A stretch of DNA of 64,000 nucleotides from positions 1,240,001 through 1,304,000 of the forward strand of contig NZ_AP022603.1 of NCBI RefSeq assembly GCF_010726955.1, read 5' to 3'. The position numbers were made by a program, and so were the translations under genes. This DNA is from Mycolicibacterium fallax. Lineage in GTDB: Bacteria > Actinomycetota > Actinomycetes > Mycobacteriales > Mycobacteriaceae. Under the pieces are notes generated by a model. It was given only the letters and a program-made list of their open reading frames with translations. It searched no databases and was not told where the DNA came from. Of this stretch, positions 42,068 to 52,677 are shown one piece after another (within the stretch, counting starts at the first letter, position 1; each line of letters begins with the position of its first letter).

Positions 42068-43510
42068 CTACCGGCTGAGATCGTGGACGGCGGCGGCGAA
42101 GGCGTCGCCGCGATCGGCGTACCCGGCGAACTGGTCGAAGGACGCCCCGGCCGGGGCCAGTAGGACGGTGTCGCCCGGTTTGGCCAGCCGGCGGGCGGCC
42201 GCGACGACCGCCGCCATCACCTGGGCCCCTAGGGTTTCTCGGGCACCGTCAACAACATGAGTCACATCAGCCTCAGAAGTCCCATGCACCACAGCATCCT
42301 CCCCCGCCACAACATGGATGACGGGTACATCGGGGGCGTGTCGTGATAACGCCTTGGCAACCTCGGCGCGGTCCCGGCCGATCAACACCGCGCCGCCCAG
42401 CCGATCGGCCACCCGGCACACCAGCTCGTCGACCGAGGCGCCCTTGAGCAGTCCGCCGGCCACCCAGATGCTGCGCGGGTAGGCCAGCAACGACGCCTCG
42501 GCGGCGTGCGGGTTGGTGGCCTTGGAGTCGTCGACGTAGCGCACCCCGTCCACGGTGGCCACCGGCTCGGCCCGGTGCCGGCCCACCCGAAACGACGCCA
42601 GCGCCGCGGCGATCGCCGCCGGCCCGACCCCGACGGCCCGGGCCAGCGCGGCCGCGGCCAGCGCGTCGAGCACCCCGACCGGACCGGCGACGGTGATGTC
42701 CGCGGCCCGGGCCAGCGCCAGCTCGCCGTCGCCGAACGCCCGGTCGACCAGCACGCCGTCGCGCACCCCCAGCTGTCCGGGTCCCGGGGCGCCCAGGGTG
42801 AACCCCACGGTGACCGGCGCTTCGGCGGCCGCCAGCAGTTCCCGGGCGCCGCCGTCATCGATTCCGGCGATGGCGACCCGGCCGTGCAGGGCGACGGCCT
42901 TGGCCGCGGCGTAGGCGTCCATCGAGCCGTGCCAGTCCAGGTGATCCTCGGCGATGTTGAGCACCGCGCCGGCCTCCGGGCGCAGTGACGGCGCCCAGTG
43001 CAGCTGGAAGCTGGACAGTTCGATGGCCAGCAGTTCGCTCGGGGTGGACAGCACGTCGATCACCGGCCGGCCGATGTTGCCGCACAGCAGCGAGGTGCGC
43101 CCGGCGGCGGTCAGCATGTCGTGCAGCATCGAGACGGTGGTGGTCTTGCCGTTGGTGCCGGTCACCACCAGCCAGCGCCGCGGCGGTCCGTAGTGTCCGG
43201 CCGCGTCCAGCCGCCAGGCCAGCTCGACGTCGCCCCAGATTGCGGTCCCGGCGGCCGCCGCGGCGGCGGGCACCGGTGCCGTCGGCGCCAGCCCGGGGCT
43301 GGTGACCACCAGGTCGTACTCGGAGATCCGGGCGACGGCCTCGGCGGTGCCGAGCACCCGCGCGCCGGGCGAATCTGCCAGCGCGGCGGCATTGTCGTCG
43401 GTGAGGTCGGCGGACACCCCGAGTCCGGCCAGCGCCCGGCAGACCGCCTGCCCGGTCATTCCCGCCCCGGCGACCAGCACCCGGGTGCCCGGGCCCGGCA
43501 CGGTGTCCAT
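42068..43510 (-). CDS. murD: UDP-N-acetylmuramoyl-L-alanine-D-glutamate ligase MurD
   Basis: A 480-aa Mur ligase adding D-Glu. The Rossmann-like first domain starts [20 protein letters not shown]. The ATP loop is [20 protein letters not shown], and the central-domain signature is [21 protein letters not shown]. The third domain has [16 protein letters not shown] and ends with [20 protein letters not shown]. The ATG at 43510 is chosen: it lies 2 bp after the mraY stop and begins the conserved region; the codons before it lie inside mraY. Confidence 0.95.
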   Translation of the reverse strand: MDTVPGPGTRVLVAGAGMTGQAVCRALAGLGVSADLTDDNAAALADSPGARVLGTAEAVARISEYDLVVTSPGLAPTAPVPAAAAAAGTAIWGDVELAWRLDAAGHYGPPRRWLVVTGTNGKTTTVSMLHDMLTAAGRTSLLCGNIGRPVIDVLSTPSELLAIELSSFQLHWAPSLRPEAGAVLNIAEDHLDWHGSMDAYAAAKAVALHGRVAIAGIDDGGARELLAAAEAPVTVGFTLGAPGPGQLGVRDGVLVDRAFGDGELALARAADITVAGPVGVLDALAAAALARAVGVGPAAIAAALASFRVGRHRAEPVATVDGVRYVDDSKATNPHAAEASLLAYPRSIWVAGGLLKGASVDELVCRVADRLGGAVLIGRDRAEVAKALSRHAPDVPVIHVVAGEDAVVHGTSEADVTHVVDGARETLGAQVMAAVVAAARRLAKPGDTVLLAPAGASFDQFAGYADRGDAFAAAVHDLSR

Positions 43511-43512
43511 GC

Positions 43513-44592
43513 TCAGTCGCCGATCGCGGTGAGCCACTCGCTGTAGAACAACGCGACACCGAGCCCGCAGGCGATCGCGGTCAACAGCCAGAACCGGATG
43601 ATGACCGTCGTCTCGGCCCAGCCGACCAGCTCGAAGTGGTGGTGGAACGGCGCCATTCGGAAGACCCGGCGCCCGGTGGTGCGGAAGGCCACGATCTGCA
43701 CGACGACGGAGACGATCTCGGCGACGAACAGTGCGCCCAGCACCACCGCCAGCAGCTCGGTGCGGCTGGTGACCGACAGCCCGGCGATGACGCCGCCCAG
43801 CGCCAACGATCCGGTGTCACCCATGAAGATCTTTGCCGGCGCGGCGTTCCACCACAGGAAGCCGATGCAGGCGCCCGCGGTGGCGGCGGCGATCAGCGCC
43901 AGGTCCAGCGGATCACGGACGTTGTAGCAGCCGGCCTCCGGCGCGGTCGCGCACGGATTGCGGAACTGCCAGAAGGTGATGATCACGTACGCGCCGCTGA
44001 CCATCGCCATGCAGCCGGCGGCCAGGCCGTCGAGCCCGTCGGTGAAGTTGACCGCGTTCGACCAGGCCGACACCAGGATCACCACGAACACCACGAACAG
44101 CACCGGCCCCAGGGCGACGGTGGCGATGTCGCGAACATAGGACAGCTGCGTACTGCCCGGGCTCAGGCCCCGCGCGTTGGCGAACTGCAGCACCAGCACA
44201 CCGAAGATGACCGCGGCGCCGATCTGGCCCACCGTCTTGGCGGTCTTGTTCAGGCCCAGGTTGCGGGACCGGCGGATCTTGATCAGGTCGTCGGCGAAGC
44301 CGACGGCACCCAGCGAGCTGGCCAGGCCCAGCACCAGCAGCCCCGAGGCGGTCGGGCCGTCGCCGCCGAGGCCGGCGCTGACCAGCGTGGTGACCAGGTA
44401 GCCCGCCCAGATGCCGGCCAGGATCGCCACGCCACCCATCGACGGGGTGCCGCGTTTGGTCTTGTGGCTGGGCGGCCCATCCTCGCGGATCTCATGGCCG
44501 AAGCCCTGCTTGGTGAACAGCCGGATCAGCACCGGTGTCAGCAGGATCGACACCGCCAGCGAAACGCCGACAGCGATCAGGATCAGTCTCAT
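43513..44592 (-). CDS. mraY: Phospho-MurNAc-pentapeptide transferase MraY (MurX)
   Basis: A 359-aa membrane enzyme with ten helices that makes lipid I from UDP-MurNAc-pentapeptide and undecaprenyl phosphate. The signature regions are [32 protein letters not shown] (the DD motif), [15 protein letters not shown] (catalytic Asp region) and [12 protein letters not shown], with the histidine cluster [15 protein letters not shown]. The ATG overlaps the murF stop (ATGA). Confidence 0.96.
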   Translation of the reverse strand: MRLILIAVGVSLAVSILLTPVLIRLFTKQGFGHEIREDGPPSHKTKRGTPSMGGVAILAGIWAGYLVTTLVSAGLGGDGPTASGLLVLGLASSLGAVGFADDLIKIRRSRNLGLNKTAKTVGQIGAAVIFGVLVLQFANARGLSPGSTQLSYVRDIATVALGPVLFVVFVVILVSAWSNAVNFTDGLDGLAAGCMAMVSGAYVIITFWQFRNPCATAPEAGCYNVRDPLDLALIAAATAGACIGFLWWNAAPAKIFMGDTGSLALGGVIAGLSVTSRTELLAVVLGALFVAEIVSVVVQIVAFRTTGRRVFRMAPFHHHFELVGWAETTVIIRFWLLTAIACGLGVALFYSEWLTAIGD

Positions 44593-46133
44593 CGCGGAGC
44601 ATCATCCCGCACCGGGCCCGGGTGCCGCGCACCCGGGTCGCCAGCGATGTCGGCCGCGACCGTCTCGGCGAGCGCGCCCAATCCCGCCGAGTTCGACGCC
44701 TTCACCAGCACCACATCACCGGGCCGCAGTTCGGTGCGCAGCAGCTCGAGGGCGGCCGCGGCGTCCTCGACGGCGATCGCCTCGCTGCCCCACGAGCCCT
44801 CCATCACCGCGCCGTTGAACATCGCGCCCATCGGCCGGGAGGTGCCGACGACGATCAGCTGGGACACGTCCAGCCGCACCACCAGCCGGCCGATCCGGTC
44901 GTGTTCGGCGATCGCGTCCTCCCCCAGCTCGGCCATCTCGCCGAGCACCGCGATGCTGCGCCGCCGCTCGGCGCCGGGTTCCCCGCGGGCCATCCAGGCC
45001 AGCGCCTTGAGGCCGGCGGTCATTGAATCGGGGTTGGCGTTGTAGGCGTCGTTGACGACGGTGACGCCGTCGGCACGGGTGCTGACCTGCATCCGGCGGG
45101 CCGACACCGGCCCGGCGCCGGCCAGCGCGTCGGCCACCTGGGTCAGGTCGGCGCCGCATTCCAGCGCGACCGCGGCCGCGCACAACGCGTTGGACACCTG
45201 ATGGTCGCCGTGCACGGCCAGCGCGACCGGCACGGCGTCGCCGTCGGGCCGGTGCAGCCGGAACCGCGGGCGGGCCAGCCCGTCGAGCACGACGTCGGTG
45301 GCCCACAGCCCGATGCCGGTCCCGGGCGCCCGGGACACCCGGATCACCCGGGCGGCGGTCTGCTCGGCCATCGCGTCGACGGCGGGATCGTCGGCGTTGA
45401 GCACCACCGCCCCGCTGGCCCCGACGGCCTGGACCAGCTCGGCCTTGGTGTCGGCGATGGCCTGGCGCGAACCGAACTCACCGAGGTGGGCGGTGCCGAC
45501 GTTGAGCACCACCCCGATCGACGGCGGCGCGATCCGGGCCAGCGCCGCGATATTGCCGGGGTGCCGGGCCGACATCTCCAGGATCAGGTAATCGGTCGAG
45601 GTGGTGGCGCGCAGCACCGTCCAGGGATGGCCGAGCTCGTTGTTGAACGATCCGGGCGGCGCGATCACCTCCCCCAGCGGCGCCAGCACGGCGGCCAGCA
45701 GGTCCTTGGTCGAGGTCTTGCCCGACGAGCCGGTCACCCCGATGATGGTCAGCCCGTCGGCGGTCAGCCGGCGGGCCACCTCGGCGGCCAGCTTGGCCAG
45801 CGCGGCCAGCACCGCCGCGCCGGAGCCGTCCCGGTCGTGTTCGAGCACCCCGGCCCCGGCGGGCCCGGCCGCCGGCGGGGCGATGATCGCCGGCACCCCG
45901 ACCGGCCGGGCGGCCAGCACCGCCACCGCACCGGCGGCGATCGCCGCGGCGGCGTGATCGTGGCCGTCGGTGCGCGCACCCGGCATCGCCAGGAACAGGC
46001 CGCCGGAAGTGACGGCGCGGGAATCGAATTCGACGGTCCCGGTGACCCGGGTGGCCGCCGCGGCGGCGTCGTCGATGTCCGCGAGCCGGCCGCCGACGAT
46101 GTCGGCGATCTCGGCGAGGGTCAGCGCGATCAC
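44589..46133 (-). CDS. murF: UDP-MurNAc-tripeptide-D-Ala-D-Ala ligase MurF
   Basis: A 514-aa Mur ligase that adds the D-Ala-D-Ala dipeptide to finish the pentapeptide. The N-terminal domain reads [18 protein letters not shown] with [19 protein letters not shown]. The ATP loop is [20 protein letters not shown], and the central signature is [17 protein letters not shown]. The C-terminal domain includes [20 protein letters not shown] and ends with [15 protein letters not shown]. Ala-rich stretches near residues 90-115 lengthen it slightly compared with relatives. It overlaps murE by 4 nt (GTGA) and mraY by 4 nt. Confidence 0.95.
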   Translation of the reverse strand: MIALTLAEIADIVGGRLADIDDAAAAATRVTGTVEFDSRAVTSGGLFLAMPGARTDGHDHAAAAIAAGAVAVLAARPVGVPAIIAPPAAGPAGAGVLEHDRDGSGAAVLAALAKLAAEVARRLTADGLTIIGVTGSSGKTSTKDLLAAVLAPLGEVIAPPGSFNNELGHPWTVLRATTSTDYLILEMSARHPGNIAALARIAPPSIGVVLNVGTAHLGEFGSRQAIADTKAELVQAVGASGAVVLNADDPAVDAMAEQTAARVIRVSRAPGTGIGLWATDVVLDGLARPRFRLHRPDGDAVPVALAVHGDHQVSNALCAAAVALECGADLTQVADALAGAGPVSARRMQVSTRADGVTVVNDAYNANPDSMTAGLKALAWMARGEPGAERRRSIAVLGEMAELGEDAIAEHDRIGRLVVRLDVSQLIVVGTSRPMGAMFNGAVMEGSWGSEAIAVEDAAAALELLRTELRPGDVVLVKASNSAGLGALAETVAADIAGDPGARHPGPVRDDAPR

Positions 46134-47659
46134 AACGGTGTCCCTCCCTGGCCGCGGCGCCGGCCCAACGCGGCGGCCAACTCGGCTCGATCGTCGAACG
46201 GACGGGTCTGCCCGCCCGCGGTCTGGCCGCTCTCGTGTCCCTTGCCGGCGATCAGCACGACGTCGCCGGGCCGGGCCCAGGCCACCGCGGCGGCGATCGC
46301 CTCGGCCCGATCGCCGATCTCCCGGACCTCGGTGGTCGCGGCCGCATCGATCCCGGCGAGCACCTCGGCGCGGATTGCCGCGGGGTCCTCGTCGCGCGGG
46401 TTGTCGTCGGTGACCACGACCAGGTCGGCCAACTCGGCGGCGACCGCACCCATCGGCGCCCGTTTGCCGGTGTCCCGGTTACCGCCGGCGCCGAACACCA
46501 CCGCGATCCGCCCGGTGGCCCGGCGGCCGCGCAGCGTCTCCAGCACCGCGCGCAGCGCGCCCGGCTTGTGCGCGTAGTCGACCACCGCCAGAAAGTCCTG
46601 GCCGGCGTCGACGGGTTCCAGCCGGCCCGGCACCCGGGCCTCCCGCAGGCCCGGCGCGGCCTGCTCCGGGCCGACCCCGACCGCGTCCAGCAGCGCAAGC
46701 GCCAGTAGGCAGTTGGCGACGTTGAACTGGCCGGGCAGCGGGATCGCGATGCGGTGGTGCCCCCCGCCGGGGGCCACCGCGGTGAACTCCTGGCCGCCGG
46801 TCGCGGTGGCCGCCGGATCGGCGGCGGTCCAGTCCGCCGGGCCGGTCGCCGAGACCGTCACCGGGTCGGTGGCCCGGGCGGCCATCGCCACGCCGGCGTC
46901 GTCGTCGACGCAGACCACGGCGGCGCCGGCGTGCACCGCCGAGGCCGGGTCGAACAGCCGGGCCTTGGCCTCGAAGTAGTCGGCCATGCTGGGGTGGAAG
47001 TCCAGGTGATCGCGGGACAGGTTGGTGAACCCGCCGACCGCGTACCCGGTCCCGTCGACCCGGCCGAGTTCCAGGGCGTGGCTGGACACCTCCATCACCA
47101 CGGTGTCGACGCCGCGTTCGGCCATCACCGCCAGCAGGGCCTGCAGCGCGGGCGCCTCCGGGGTGGTCAGGGCGCTGGGCACGTCGACCCCGTCGATCCG
47201 GATCCCGACGGTGCCGATCAGCCCGGCGACCCGGCCGGCCGCCCGCAGGCCGGCCTCCACCAGGTAGGCGGTGGTGGTCTTGCCGGAGGTGCCGGTGATG
47301 CCGATGAGTGTGAGCCGGCGCGACGGGTCGCCGTAGACCCGGGCGGCAACGGCGCCGAGCACCGCGCGCGGGTCGGGCACCACCAGCACCGGGACACCGG
47401 CGTGCTCGGCGCGCTCGGCCCCGGTGGGATCGGTGAGGATGGCGACCGCGCCGCGGGCCACCGCGTCGGCGGCGAAGTCGGCGCCGTGCGCGGCGGTGCC
47501 GGGCAGCGCGGCGAACAGGTCGCCCGCCATGACGTCCTGGGCGCGCAGCGTCACCCCGGTCAGCAGCAGATCGGTGCCTGGTCCGCTGCCGGCGGCCTGC
47601 TCGGTGAGTTCCGCCAGGCGCACGCCCGCAACATGTTTGGGACGAAGGGGTGCGGGCAT
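46130..47659 (-). CDS. murE: UDP-MurNAc-tripeptide ligase MurE (meso-diaminopimelate type)
   Basis: A 509-aa Mur ligase that adds meso-diaminopimelate. The specificity motif DNPR appears in [18 protein letters not shown], the hallmark of mDAP enzymes (Lys enzymes have another sequence). The ATP loop is [19 protein letters not shown], and the central domain has [15 protein letters not shown]. The end motif is [12 protein letters not shown]. The ATG at 47659 is preceded at 6 nt by TAAGCT, so besides read-through from pbpB (72-nt gap) a leaderless internal promoter is predicted. Confidence 0.96.
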   Translation of the reverse strand: MPAPLRPKHVAGVRLAELTEQAAGSGPGTDLLLTGVTLRAQDVMAGDLFAALPGTAAHGADFAADAVARGAVAILTDPTGAERAEHAGVPVLVVPDPRAVLGAVAARVYGDPSRRLTLIGITGTSGKTTTAYLVEAGLRAAGRVAGLIGTVGIRIDGVDVPSALTTPEAPALQALLAVMAERGVDTVVMEVSSHALELGRVDGTGYAVGGFTNLSRDHLDFHPSMADYFEAKARLFDPASAVHAGAAVVCVDDDAGVAMAARATDPVTVSATGPADWTAADPAATATGGQEFTAVAPGGGHHRIAIPLPGQFNVANCLLALALLDAVGVGPEQAAPGLREARVPGRLEPVDAGQDFLAVVDYAHKPGALRAVLETLRGRRATGRIAVVFGAGGNRDTGKRAPMGAVAAELADLVVVTDDNPRDEDPAAIRAEVLAGIDAAATTEVREIGDRAEAIAAAVAWARPGDVVLIAGKGHESGQTAGGQTRPFDDRAELAAALGRRRGQGGTPL

Positions 47660-47665
47660 CGGGAC

Positions 47666-47671
47666 AGCTTA
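47666..47671 (-). promoter_or_regulatory. Leaderless-type -10 box for murE inside the dcw cluster
   Basis: TAAGCT (minus strand) ends 6 nt before the murE ATG. The 72-nt pbpB-murE gap is the only sizeable gap between rsmH and ftsQ. Confidence 0.55.
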
Positions 47672-47731
47672 GCCAGTGACCGGTGTCGCGGTCATCGGGT
47701 TGCTCGGCCTCGGCCGGTGCCCGGGCACCCG

Positions 47732-49648
47732 CTAAATGACCTCGAGCAGCAGCGGCGGGCCCGGATCGGCCGACAGCGGGACGTTGGCGCGCTGCATCAG
47801 CCACGCGGAGATGTTGTGGAACAGCGGGGCCGCGGAGTAGCCGGGCGTGCCGTCGGCGTTGCGGCTCGGGGCGTCCATCATGATGCCGATCACGTACCGC
47901 GGGTCGTCGGCGGTGGCCAGTCCGGCGAAGGTGATCCAGTAGACGTTGTCGTAGTAGCAGGCGCAGGCCGGGTTGATCTGCTGGGCGGTGCCGGTCTTGC
48001 CGGCCATCTGATAGCCCTCGACCGAGGCCGACGGCCCGGTGCCCTGCTGGTAGCCCATCGGGTCGCGCTGGACCACGGCCCGCAGCATGTTGCGCACGCT
48101 GCGCGCGGTCTCGGCCGAGACCACCCGCACGCCCTCCGGGCGGCGCTCCTCGGTGCGGTTGCCGTCGGCGTCGATGGTGGCCTTGACGATGCGCGGCGGA
48201 ATCCGCATCCCGTCGTTGGCGATGGCCTGGTACATCCCGGTCATCTGCAGCAGCGTCATCGAAAGGCCCTGCCCGATCGGCAGGTTGGAGAAGGTGCTGC
48301 CCGACCACTGATCCATCGGCGGCACCAGGCCGGCGCTCTCGCCGGGCAGCCCGACGCCGGTGCGCTGGCCGAGGCCGAACTTGCCGAGCATGTCGGCGAA
48401 CCGCTCCGGGCCGACCCGCTGGGCGATCATCAGGGTGCCGACGTTGGAGGACTTTCCGAGGATCCCGGTGGTGGTGAACGGCACGGTGCCGTGCCCCCAG
48501 GCGTCCTTGATGCTGACCCCGCCCATCTGGATGGTGCCGGGTACCTGGAAGACCTCGTCGGGGTTGGTCAGCCCCAGTTCGATCGCGGTGGCCATGGTAA
48601 TGATCTTGTTGACCGAGCCCGGCTCGAACGGCGCGGACACCGATGGGTTGCCCATCTGCCGGTGTTCCTGCCGGCCGATGTCCTGGGACGGGTCGAAGGT
48701 GTTGTCGTTGGCCATCGCCAGCACCTCGCCGGTGCGCGAGTCCATCACGACGGCCGAGACGTTCTTGGCCCCGGACAGGTCGCGGGCCTGCTGGACCTGC
48801 TGCTGAACGTAGAACTGGATGTCGTTGTCGAGGGTGAGCTGCACCGTCGAGCCGTCCACGGCGCTGTGCTTGTTGCGGTAGCTGCCGGGGATCACCACGC
48901 CGTCGGAGCCGCGGTCGTAGGTGATCGAGCCGTCGGCGCCGGCCAGCACCGAGTCCATCGCGCTTTCCAGACCGAGCAGGCCGTGACCGTCCCAGTCGAT
49001 GCCGCCGACGATGTTGGCCGCCAGCGCGCCGCCGGGGTACTGGCGCAGGTCCTGTCGTTCCGCGCCGACCTCCGGGTATTCCTTGGTGATCGCGGTGGCG
49101 ATGGCGGGATCGACTGCGCGGGCGAGGTATTCGAACGGCTTGGTGCTGCGCAGCTTCTTGAGCACGGTGACGTAGTCCGGCTTGTTGTTCAGTCGGGTCG
49201 ACACGCCCTTGGCGATCTCCCGCAGCCGCGCATCAGGTTCGGGTTCGGTGCTCGACTTGTCGCGGGCGACCTGCAACTGCTTGCGGACCACGTCGGGCTG
49301 GAAGGTCAGCGCGCGGGCCTCGACGGTGAACGCCAGCTTGGCGTTGTTGCGGTCGACGATGGCCCCGCGTACGGCCTGCTCGACGTCGGTGACCTTGAGC
49401 TGGCTGGCGGCCTGGGCCTGCAGCGCCGGGGCACCGGGGACCTGCAGGTAGAACAGCTGGGCGGTGGCGATGACCAGCACCAGCGCCATCACGATGTTGC
49501 CGGCCCGGCTGCGGAACGCGAACGACGCGGTGCTGCTTACCGTTTCGGTTGCCTCACGGGTTCGGCGCTGATCGGCCTTGTGACCGGCGGTCAACGCCCG
49601 GCCCTCGGCCGCCGGGGGCGCCGGCCGGCGCTGCCGGTCGCGGCTCAT
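47732..49648 (-). CDS. pbpB: Septal penicillin-binding protein PbpB (PBP3/FtsI type)
   Basis: A 638-aa class B transpeptidase that crosslinks septal peptidoglycan with FtsW. A short cytoplasmic N-terminus precedes a membrane helix (NIVMALVLVIATAQLFYLQV). The dimerisation domain includes RGAIVDRNNAKLAFTVEARA. The transpeptidase has SxxK in FEPGSVNKIITMATAIELG, SxN in GILGKSSNVGTLMIAQRVG and KTG in YQMAGKTGTAQQINPACAC. The ATG at 49648 overlaps the stop of the ftsL-like gene (ATGA). Confidence 0.95.
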   Translation of the reverse strand: MSRDRQRRPAPPAAEGRALTAGHKADQRRTREATETVSSTASFAFRSRAGNIVMALVLVIATAQLFYLQVPGAPALQAQAASQLKVTDVEQAVRGAIVDRNNAKLAFTVEARALTFQPDVVRKQLQVARDKSSTEPEPDARLREIAKGVSTRLNNKPDYVTVLKKLRSTKPFEYLARAVDPAIATAITKEYPEVGAERQDLRQYPGGALAANIVGGIDWDGHGLLGLESAMDSVLAGADGSITYDRGSDGVVIPGSYRNKHSAVDGSTVQLTLDNDIQFYVQQQVQQARDLSGAKNVSAVVMDSRTGEVLAMANDNTFDPSQDIGRQEHRQMGNPSVSAPFEPGSVNKIITMATAIELGLTNPDEVFQVPGTIQMGGVSIKDAWGHGTVPFTTTGILGKSSNVGTLMIAQRVGPERFADMLGKFGLGQRTGVGLPGESAGLVPPMDQWSGSTFSNLPIGQGLSMTLLQMTGMYQAIANDGMRIPPRIVKATIDADGNRTEERRPEGVRVVSAETARSVRNMLRAVVQRDPMGYQQGTGPSASVEGYQMAGKTGTAQQINPACACYYDNVYWITFAGLATADDPRYVIGIMMDAPSRNADGTPGYSAAPLFHNISAWLMQRANVPLSADPGPPLLLEVI

Positions 49649-50856
49649 GCCGCGGCTCCGGGCACCGGCGCGACGGGTGCCGGCGCGACGGGGACGACGG
49701 GGTCGACCGCCGGGGCGGTGGGCGCGGGACCGGGCAGCGCCGGGCCGGGTGCGACCGGCGCGCCGGCCAGCGGGGAAACCGGCTGCGGGACAACGGCTCC
49801 GGGCAGCGGCGCGGCGGCCGGCGCCGGAGGCAGGGCCAGCCCGGGCACCGGCCGGGGCACCGGCGCCAGCGCGTCGCCGTGCGGGGTGACCGGGACCGGC
49901 ACCTCGGCGCCGGGGGTGACAGCGCCGGGGGCACCGGGGATCGCCGCGCCGGGCACCGGAACACCGGGTACCGGCGAGCCGGCCAGTGGCACGGTGGGCG
50001 CGCCGGCCGCGGACGGTCCGGGCACCACGACCGGGCGTTCCAGGGCCGCGGCCGGGTCGGGCTTGCGGGCCGGCGGCGGGGCCGGCTTCTCGTCGGGCAG
50101 TTTGACGTTCAGCGGCGGCGGCGACACCCCCTCGGCAGGCTTGGGCGTACCGACCACCATCCAGGCCCCGGCGGCATCCTGCACCAGGTGCGCGGTGTTG
50201 CGCGACGGGATCATGCCCAGCTCGCGGGCGGCCTCGGCCAGCGCGGGCGCGGCCTGCGCCTCCAGCACATCGCGCTCCAGCGATTCCTTCTGCTGCGACA
50301 GCGCCTGATTGAGCTGCCGCTGATTGCCCAGTTGGTAGGACCGTTCGGCGGCGTCGGTGGACAGCCACAGCGTGGCGGCCAGACCGAAGCCCAGCGAGCC
50401 GATCACCAACACCACAAAGGGCACCTTGGCGGCCAGGGTGCGCGGGTTCAGGTCGATCGAGGACAGCCGGTTGATCAGCCGAACCCGCAGCGGAACCCGA
50501 ACCAGCTTGGGCGCCTTCGCCTTACGCGCCTTGGCCCGAGCCTTCGCCTGGCCCGCGCTGTTGGCCCGAGTCCGGGCCGGCGCCGCGGCAGTGCGCGGCG
50601 CGCGGGGTCGACCCTCGCGGGCCGGCGCCGGGGAACCCGGGGTGCGCGCCCGGCCGGCGCGTTCGGCGGGCGGACGCTGGCCGCGCACCGGGGCGTCGGC
50701 GCCGCGCCGGGACGCCCCACCGGCAGCCGCGGCCTTGCGACGGCCGGGCTGCTCGGCGCGCCCGGATCCGCTGCGGCCCTGCCGAACCGGCTCGCCGCGA
50801 CGCCCGCGGGCGGCCGCCGGTGATTCCCCCGCCTGGCTCTTGCGCCCGGTCTTCAT
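49645..50856 (-). CDS. ftsL: FtsL-like division protein, Rv2164c type, Pro/Ala-rich
   Basis: A 403-aa bitopic protein in the FtsL position between rsmH and pbpB. The basic, low-complexity cytoplasmic part (about 1-140) is followed by one membrane helix ([20 protein letters not shown]) and a short coiled coil ([20 protein letters not shown], residues about 170-205), the FtsL hallmark. [20 protein letters not shown] marks the end of the conserved part. The rest is a periplasmic Pro/Val/Ala/Gly-rich tail of about 160 residues. The M. tuberculosis homologue has a similar layout. It overlaps rsmH by 4 nt. Confidence 0.82.
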   Translation of the reverse strand: MKTGRKSQAGESPAAARGRRGEPVRQGRSGSGRAEQPGRRKAAAAGGASRRGADAPVRGQRPPAERAGRARTPGSPAPAREGRPRAPRTAAAPARTRANSAGQAKARAKARKAKAPKLVRVPLRVRLINRLSSIDLNPRTLAAKVPFVVLVIGSLGFGLAATLWLSTDAAERSYQLGNQRQLNQALSQQKESLERDVLEAQAAPALAEAARELGMIPSRNTAHLVQDAAGAWMVVGTPKPAEGVSPPPLNVKLPDEKPAPPPARKPDPAAALERPVVVPGPSAAGAPTVPLAGSPVPGVPVPGAAIPGAPGAVTPGAEVPVPVTPHGDALAPVPRPVPGLALPPAPAAAPLPGAVVPQPVSPLAGAPVAPGPALPGPAPTAPAVDPVVPVAPAPVAPVPGAAA

Positions 50857-51848
50857 CGCCCGTCCCCTTCCATCCGGCGCTGCACGGCACGCAGTCGTAC
50901 CGGCGCACTGCGCGGATTGCGTTCGATCTCGTCGTCGTCGGCACGCTCGGCCCCCCGGGTCAGCGCGGTGAACTCCGGTCCGTAGCCAGGCAGTTCGACC
51001 GGCAAACCGGCCGGCGAGCGACTCGCCGTCGCGGCGGCGAAGACCTGTTTGACGATCCGGTCTTCCAGCGACTGATAGGCCATCACCACCACCCGCCCGC
51101 CGGGGCGGACGGCCTCCAGCGCCGCCGGCAGGGCCTGCCGCAGCGAGTCGAGTTCGGCGTTGACCGCGATCCGCAGCGCCTGGAAGGTGCGCTTGGCCGG
51201 GTGTCCGCCGGTCCGCCGGGTCGCGGCCGGAATCGCTTGGTAGAGCAGCTCGACCAGCTCACTGGTGGTCCGAAGCGGGGCGCTGGCGCGGCGGCGCACC
51301 ACCGCGCCGGCGATCCGTCCGGCAAAGCGCTCCTCGCCGAATTCCCGCAGAATCGCGGCGATTTCGCCCTGCGGATATTCGTTGAGGATGTCGGCGGCGG
51401 TGACCGAGAGGCCATCATCCATCCGCATGTCCAGCGGCGCGTCGGCCGAGTAGGAGAAGCCGCGTTCGACGCGATCCAGCTGCATCGAGGACACCCCGAG
51501 GTCGAACAGCACCCCGTCGATGGAAGCGGTTGCCGGCAAGCCGGATTCGGCCAGCGCCCGGCCAATCTCGTCGTAGCGGGCGTAGACGGCGGTGAACCGG
51601 TCACCGAAGCCGGCCAGTCGCTGCCCCGCGATCGCCAGCGCCGAGGGGTCGCGGTCCAGGCCGATCACCCGCAGTCCGGGATAGCGCGTCAGCAGCGCCT
51701 CGGAATGGCCACCGGCACCCAGGGTGGCGTCGACGATGACGGCCCCGGTGCCGTCGGACTGGGCAGCGGTCAGCGCCGGCGCGAGCAGTTCGATGCACCG
51801 GTCCAGCAGCACCGGAACATGCCCGTATCGCCCGGGATCGTCGGCCAC
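50853..51848 (-). CDS. rsmH: 16S rRNA (cytosine-1402-N4)-methyltransferase RsmH (MraW)
   Basis: A 331-aa SAM enzyme that methylates N4 of C1402 in the ribosomal P-site. The N-terminal motif is [14 protein letters not shown]. The SAM loop is [20 protein letters not shown], followed by [18 protein letters not shown]. The catalytic region is [20 protein letters not shown]. The helical insert contains [20 protein letters not shown]. The GTG at 51848 is chosen because GGAGGT lies 6 nt before it; an earlier start would enter mraZ. It begins 139 nt after mraZ, with a long hairpin between. Confidence 0.94.
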   Translation of the reverse strand: MADDPGRYGHVPVLLDRCIELLAPALTAAQSDGTGAVIVDATLGAGGHSEALLTRYPGLRVIGLDRDPSALAIAGQRLAGFGDRFTAVYARYDEIGRALAESGLPATASIDGVLFDLGVSSMQLDRVERGFSYSADAPLDMRMDDGLSVTAADILNEYPQGEIAAILREFGEERFAGRIAGAVVRRRASAPLRTTSELVELLYQAIPAATRRTGGHPAKRTFQALRIAVNAELDSLRQALPAALEAVRPGGRVVVMAYQSLEDRIVKQVFAAATASRSPAGLPVELPGYGPEFTALTRGAERADDDEIERNPRSAPVRLRAVQRRMEGDGR

Positions 51849-51898
51849 CGCACCACCTCCACATCGATTCCGAATCCCGGCCCGTGCACCGTGGCCCC

Positions 51899-51952
51899 TG
51901 TCCGACGTCGCGCACCTGGCGTTGGGGAAGTACGCCAGGGTCGGTTCGGACA
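51899..51952. other. Two-part inverted repeat between mraZ and rsmH
   Basis: The outer arms TGTCCGA (51899-51905) and TCGGACA (51946-51952), and the inner arms CCTGGCG (51915-51921) and CGCCAGG (51933-51939), can fold into one long interrupted hairpin in the mraZ-rsmH transcript. There is no U tract. Confidence 0.55.
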
Positions 51953-51987
51953 GAGACCGCGGTGCGCGGTCCGGGTTGACCTCCAGA

Positions 51988-52419
51988 TCAGATGCTGTCG
52001 CGAAGTGCTTCATCGCCGGCCGCGGAGAAGTTCTCTTCGTGGGTCTGTTGGTAGTCCTGCCAGGCCTGGGCGTCCCAGATCTCCAGGTAGTCGACCGAGC
52101 CGATCACTACGCAGTCCTTGGACAGGTCCGCGTACCGCCGGTGGTCGGCGCTCAGGGTGATCCGGCCCTGCGCATCCGGATGCTGCTCGTCGGCCGCTGC
52201 GGCGAACACCCGCAGGTCGGCCCGCTTTTCCGGGTTGGCCTTCGCGTCGGCGACGGCCTTGCGGGCGCGTTCCTCGAACTCGGCCCGGGGAAACACGGCG
52301 AGGCTGTGATCTTGGCCCTTGGTGACCATCAACCCTCCTGCCAGTGCGTCGCGGAACCTGGCCGGCAGCGTCAGCCGGCCCTTGTCGTCGAGCTTGGGCG
52401 TGTAGGTACCGAGAAACAC
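51988..52419 (-). CDS. mraZ: Transcriptional regulator MraZ
   Basis: A 143-aa member of the AbrB-like MraZ family, a DNA-binding repressor of the dcw cluster that also heads it. Two copies of the swapped-hairpin motif are seen: [17 protein letters not shown] near the start and [20 protein letters not shown] in the second half, each with the DxxGR core. The C-terminal helix ends DEALRDSI. The GTG at 52419 has a GGGGAGG site. Direct repeats with TGG cores at 10-bp steps lie 69-113 nt upstream and are its likely operator. Confidence 0.95.
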   Translation of the reverse strand: MFLGTYTPKLDDKGRLTLPARFRDALAGGLMVTKGQDHSLAVFPRAEFEERARKAVADAKANPEKRADLRVFAAAADEQHPDAQGRITLSADHRRYADLSKDCVVIGSVDYLEIWDAQAWQDYQQTHEENFSAAGDEALRDSI

Positions 52420-52487
52420 TCGACACCTCCCCGCCTTGGGCCCGGGGAGCGAGGGCCGGGATCCATTCGGCCGCTCGCTCCGATGTC

Positions 52488-52532
52488 AGCCACGATACCC
52501 CACAATGCCCCACATCGCTCCATATAGATCCA
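52488..52532 (-). promoter_or_regulatory. MraZ operator: five TGG-core repeats at 10-bp spacing
   Basis: On the minus strand TGGAT (52532-52528), TGGAG (52522-52518), TGGGG (52512-52508), TGGGG (52502-52498) and TGGCT (52492-52488) are spaced exactly 10 nt apart. MraZ is known to bind TGGGN repeats separated by 5 nt. A TATATG -10-like box overlaps the first units, so binding should block transcription. Confidence 0.75.
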
Positions 52533-52544
52533 CTCAGAACGTGT

Positions 52545-52669
52545 CGCGCCCCACTTTTCCCCCGAAGTTGGCCCAGGAACCCGCCCGGGGCCCGATCTGA
52601 CCGCCGGCAGAAATGACGAAAGCCCAGGTCATAGACCTGGGCTTCGCGTGGGGGGAGAAGTGGGGCGCG
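52545..52669. repeat. 125-bp element with 19-bp terminal inverted repeats
   Basis: The left end 52545-52563 (CGCGCCCCACTTTTCCCCC) and the right end 52651-52669 are reverse complements with one mismatch in 19. The 87-nt interior contains the 11-bp terminator hairpin at 52620-52644. No clear target duplication was seen, so it may be a small MITE-like insertion or simply a nested RNA structure. Confidence 0.6.
52620..52644 (-). terminator. Intrinsic terminator of the DUF3040 gene
   Basis: AAGCCCAGGTC and GACCTGGGCTT form a perfect 11-bp stem with a 3-nt loop, followed on the minus strand by TTCGTCATTT. It lies 34 nt after the DUF3040 stop and upstream of the mraZ promoter. Confidence 0.7.
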
Positions 52670-52677
52670 GTGGCCGA

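Noticed and set aside
46754..50308. 1184-codon open frame opposite murE and pbpB
   Set aside because: A shadow of two well-supported genes with no recognisable motif.
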